DNA from: Streptomyces sp. NBC_00358
Lineage (GTDB): Bacteria > Actinomycetota > Actinomycetes > Streptomycetales > Streptomycetaceae
Reading direction: 5' to 3'
Assembly: GCF_036099295.1 (NCBI RefSeq)
Contig: NZ_CP107976.1
Location: 6,448,001-6,512,000, forward strand
Length of the DNA stretch: 64,000 bases
This document shows, one piece after another, positions 62,497-64,000 of this stretch; within the stretch, counting starts at the first letter, position 1, and each line of letters starts with the position of its first letter. Below the pieces are notes generated by a model. It ran no database searches and was not told the origin of the DNA. It was given only the letters and a program-made list of their open reading frames with translations. Position numbers and translations under genes: made by a program.

Positions 62497-64000
62497 TCAG
62501 GCGGTGACCTCGGCGTTCTCGCCCGGCAGGGAGAGGTCGAGGGCGACCGGCCGGTCGTCCCCCTGGTGCGTCGCCGACGAGGCGAGCGGGCCGTGTCCGG
62601 CGGCCCGCGCGGCCAGCACGTACGCGCCCTGGGCCGGCACGGCGAGCGCGTAGCTGCCGTCCTCGGCGGAGTGGGTGGCGCCCGCCTGACGGCCGCGCCG
62701 GTCGATCAGGGTGACCTTGGCCCGGGGGACCGGGTCGCCGTCGGCGTTCAGGACCCGGCCGTGGAAACCGCCGAGCACCTCGTGCGCCCGCTCCACCGCG
62801 GCGTCCTCCTCGCTGCTGGCGCGCAGCTGGGTCCTGGTGGCCGGGGGGCGGCCCGGCAGGAACAGCGCCATGAGCAGGCCGACCGCGACCGCGCCGGTGG
62901 CGATCAGGAAGGACACGCGGAAGCCGTGCATGGTCGGCACCGCGACCCCGCCGACGTGGTTCGCCGTGTTGGCGAGCACCATGCCGATGACGGCGCTCGA
63001 CACGGACGTACCGATGGAGCGCATGAGGGTGTTCAGGCCGTTGGCCGCGCCGGTCTCCGAGGCCGGGACGGAACCGACGATCAGCGCGGGCAGCGAGGAG
63101 TAGGCGAGGCCGATTCCCGCGCCCAGGACCACCGCGATGACCAGGGACTGCCAGGCGGCGTTCATCAGGCCGAGGCCCGCGCCGTAGCCGATGCCGATGA
63201 TCACCATGCCGATGATCAGCGTGACCTTCGGGCCGTACTTCGCCGACAGACGGGCGTACACGGGCGCGGTGAACATCATCGTCAGGCCGAGCGGCGCGAC
63301 GAGCAGCCCCGCCTTCACCATCGACTGGCCCAGGCCGTAGCCGGTGGACGTCGGCAGCTGGAGCAGCTGCGGCAGGACGAGGGAGACGACGTAGAAGGAG
63401 ACGCCGACCATGATCGAGGCGAGGTTGGTGAAGAGGACCGCGGGGCGGGCCGTGGTGCGCAGGTCGACCAGCGGGGCCTTCAGACGCAGCTCCATCACGC
63501 CCCACAGCAGGAGCACGGCGACGGACGCGCCGAAGAGTCCGAGCGTGGTGGGCGCGGTCCAGCCCCAGTCGCTGCCCTTGGTGATCGGCAGCAGGAAGAG
63601 CACGAGCCCGACGGACAGGCCTATCGCGCCGAGCACGTCGAAGGTGCCCTCGGCGCGCATCGGGGACTCCGGCACGACGAGGAGGGTGAGGACGATGGAG
63701 AGGACACCGAGGCCGGCGGCGCCGTAGAAGAGGGCGTGCCAGTTCGTGTGCTGCGCGACGAGGGCCGCGGCGGGCAGCGCGAGTCCGCCGCCGACTCCGA
63801 TGGAGGAGCTCATCAGGGCCATCGCCGAGCCGAGCTTCTCGCGGGGCAGCATGTCGCGCATCAGGCCGATGCCCAGCGGGATCGCGCCCATCGCGAAGCC
63901 CTGGAGCGAACGGCCCACGATCATCGGCACCAGGGCGCTGGTCAGCGCGCTGATCAGGGCGCCGACGACCATCACGGCCAGGCTGGTGAGCAGCATGCGC
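62497..64000 (-). CDS. MFS transporter with C-terminal carboxypeptidase-regulatory-like domain (5' partial)
   Basis: The gene starts beyond the window end. The visible 501 residues hold most of a DHA2-type exporter (GFAMGAIPLGIGLMRDML, NGLNTLMRSIGTSVSSAVIG). After the last helix the chain continues with GGFHGRVLNADGDPVPRAKV, TLIDRRGRQAGATHSAEDGS and YALAVPAQGAYVLAARA, a CarboxypepD_reg/transthyretin-like beta fold that normally occurs outside cells. The linker (SSEEDAAVERAHEVL) suggests this domain hangs at the cytoplasmic C terminus or is exported; the topology is unclear. Confidence 0.88.
   Translation of the reverse strand, partial: RMLLTSLAVMVVGALISALTSALVPMIVGRSLQGFAMGAIPLGIGLMRDMLPREKLGSAMALMSSSIGVGGGLALPAAALVAQHTNWHALFYGAAGLGVLSIVLTLLVVPESPMRAEGTFDVLGAIGLSVGLVLFLLPITKGSDWGWTAPTTLGLFGASVAVLLLWGVMELRLKAPLVDLRTTARPAVLFTNLASIMVGVSFYVVSLVLPQLLQLPTSTGYGLGQSMVKAGLLVAPLGLTMMFTAPVYARLSAKYGPKVTLIIGMVIIGIGYGAGLGLMNAAWQSLVIAVVLGAGIGLAYSSLPALIVGSVPASETGAANGLNTLMRSIGTSVSSAVIGMVLANTANHVGGVAVPTMHGFRVSFLIATGAVAVGLLMALFLPGRPPATRTQLRASSEEDAAVERAHEVLGGFHGRVLNADGDPVPRAKVTLIDRRGRQAGATHSAEDGSYALAVPAQGAYVLAARAAGHGPLASSATHQGDDRPVALDLSLPGENAEVTA

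Overview
The window is a 64 kb piece of a high-GC actinobacterial chromosome, almost certainly Streptomyces. Third codon positions are nearly all G or C, GTG and TTG starts are common, ATGA/GTGA stop-start overlaps are frequent, and many proteins belong to families typical of Streptomyces (DUF2277, DUF4097, DUF5336, a 3Fe-4S ferredoxin next to P450-type genes, SpoIIE-type phosphatases, cobalamin-controlled ECF transporters). The content is mostly ordinary chromosomal genes. No prophage, insertion sequence, CRISPR array, rRNA or complete mobile element is visible. One tRNA gene (Val, anticodon TAC, 6764-6838) is present, followed by a small decayed region.

Layout. 1-3.8 kb: three exported cell-wall-type proteins on the + strand, starting with the end of a penicillin-binding protein whose three catalytic motifs are all altered. 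3.9-6.4 kb: two minus-strand envelope proteins. 6.7-9.0 kb: tRNA-Val, then remnants of a LysE exporter and a multicopper oxidase around a small lipoprotein gene. 9.4-13 kb: MarR regulator, MFS pump, isochorismatase-like hydrolase and LysR regulator, all on +. 13-20 kb: mainly minus-strand metabolic and membrane genes (PanE, MBL-fold hydrolase, DedA, DoxX behind a candidate iron box, PhoD-type phosphatase, secreted HNH nuclease). 20-22.5 kb: a manganese (yybP-ykoY) riboswitch with its GDT1/UPF0016 transporter, then a HAD phosphatase bracketed by two inverted 121-bp repeats. 22.5-34.7 kb: envelope proteins, an MFS pump fused to a winged helix, two proteins sharing a domain, an FHA-like protein, an O-methyltransferase, a ProP-like transporter and a GT87-PAP2 fusion.

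34.8-37.6 and 49.8-59.5 kb carry steroid-catabolism-type genes: CYP125, a steroid 3-ketoacyl-CoA thiolase, an MBL hydrolase, an aldehyde dehydrogenase, a 3Fe-4S ferredoxin, a KstR-type regulator and an F420-dependent LLM oxidoreductase. Two exact and two near-exact matches to the mycobacterial KstR motif TNNAACNNGTTNNA sit in the spacers of these genes. One lies between kstR and a divergent, tightly overlapping glycosyltransferase-methyltransferase-toroid operon of unknown product.

39.3-45.4 kb is the most interesting block. A cobalamin riboswitch precedes five overlapping or closely spaced minus-strand genes: an exported alpha/alpha-toroid protein anchored at the C terminus, a second exported anchored protein with a DUF4430-like stretch, EcfT, a double ATPase, and an S component. 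The toroid plus DUF4430 pairing recalls the two domains of animal intrinsic factor and transcobalamin, so I propose a surface cobamide-capture system feeding an ECF importer. 45.5-49.7 kb holds a phosphotransferase, a SpoIIE-type phosphatase and a STAND ATPase. 57-64 kb ends with small membrane and lipoproteins, an amidase, a methyltransferase and an MFS pump fused to a carboxypeptidase-regulatory-like domain; this last gene runs off the window.
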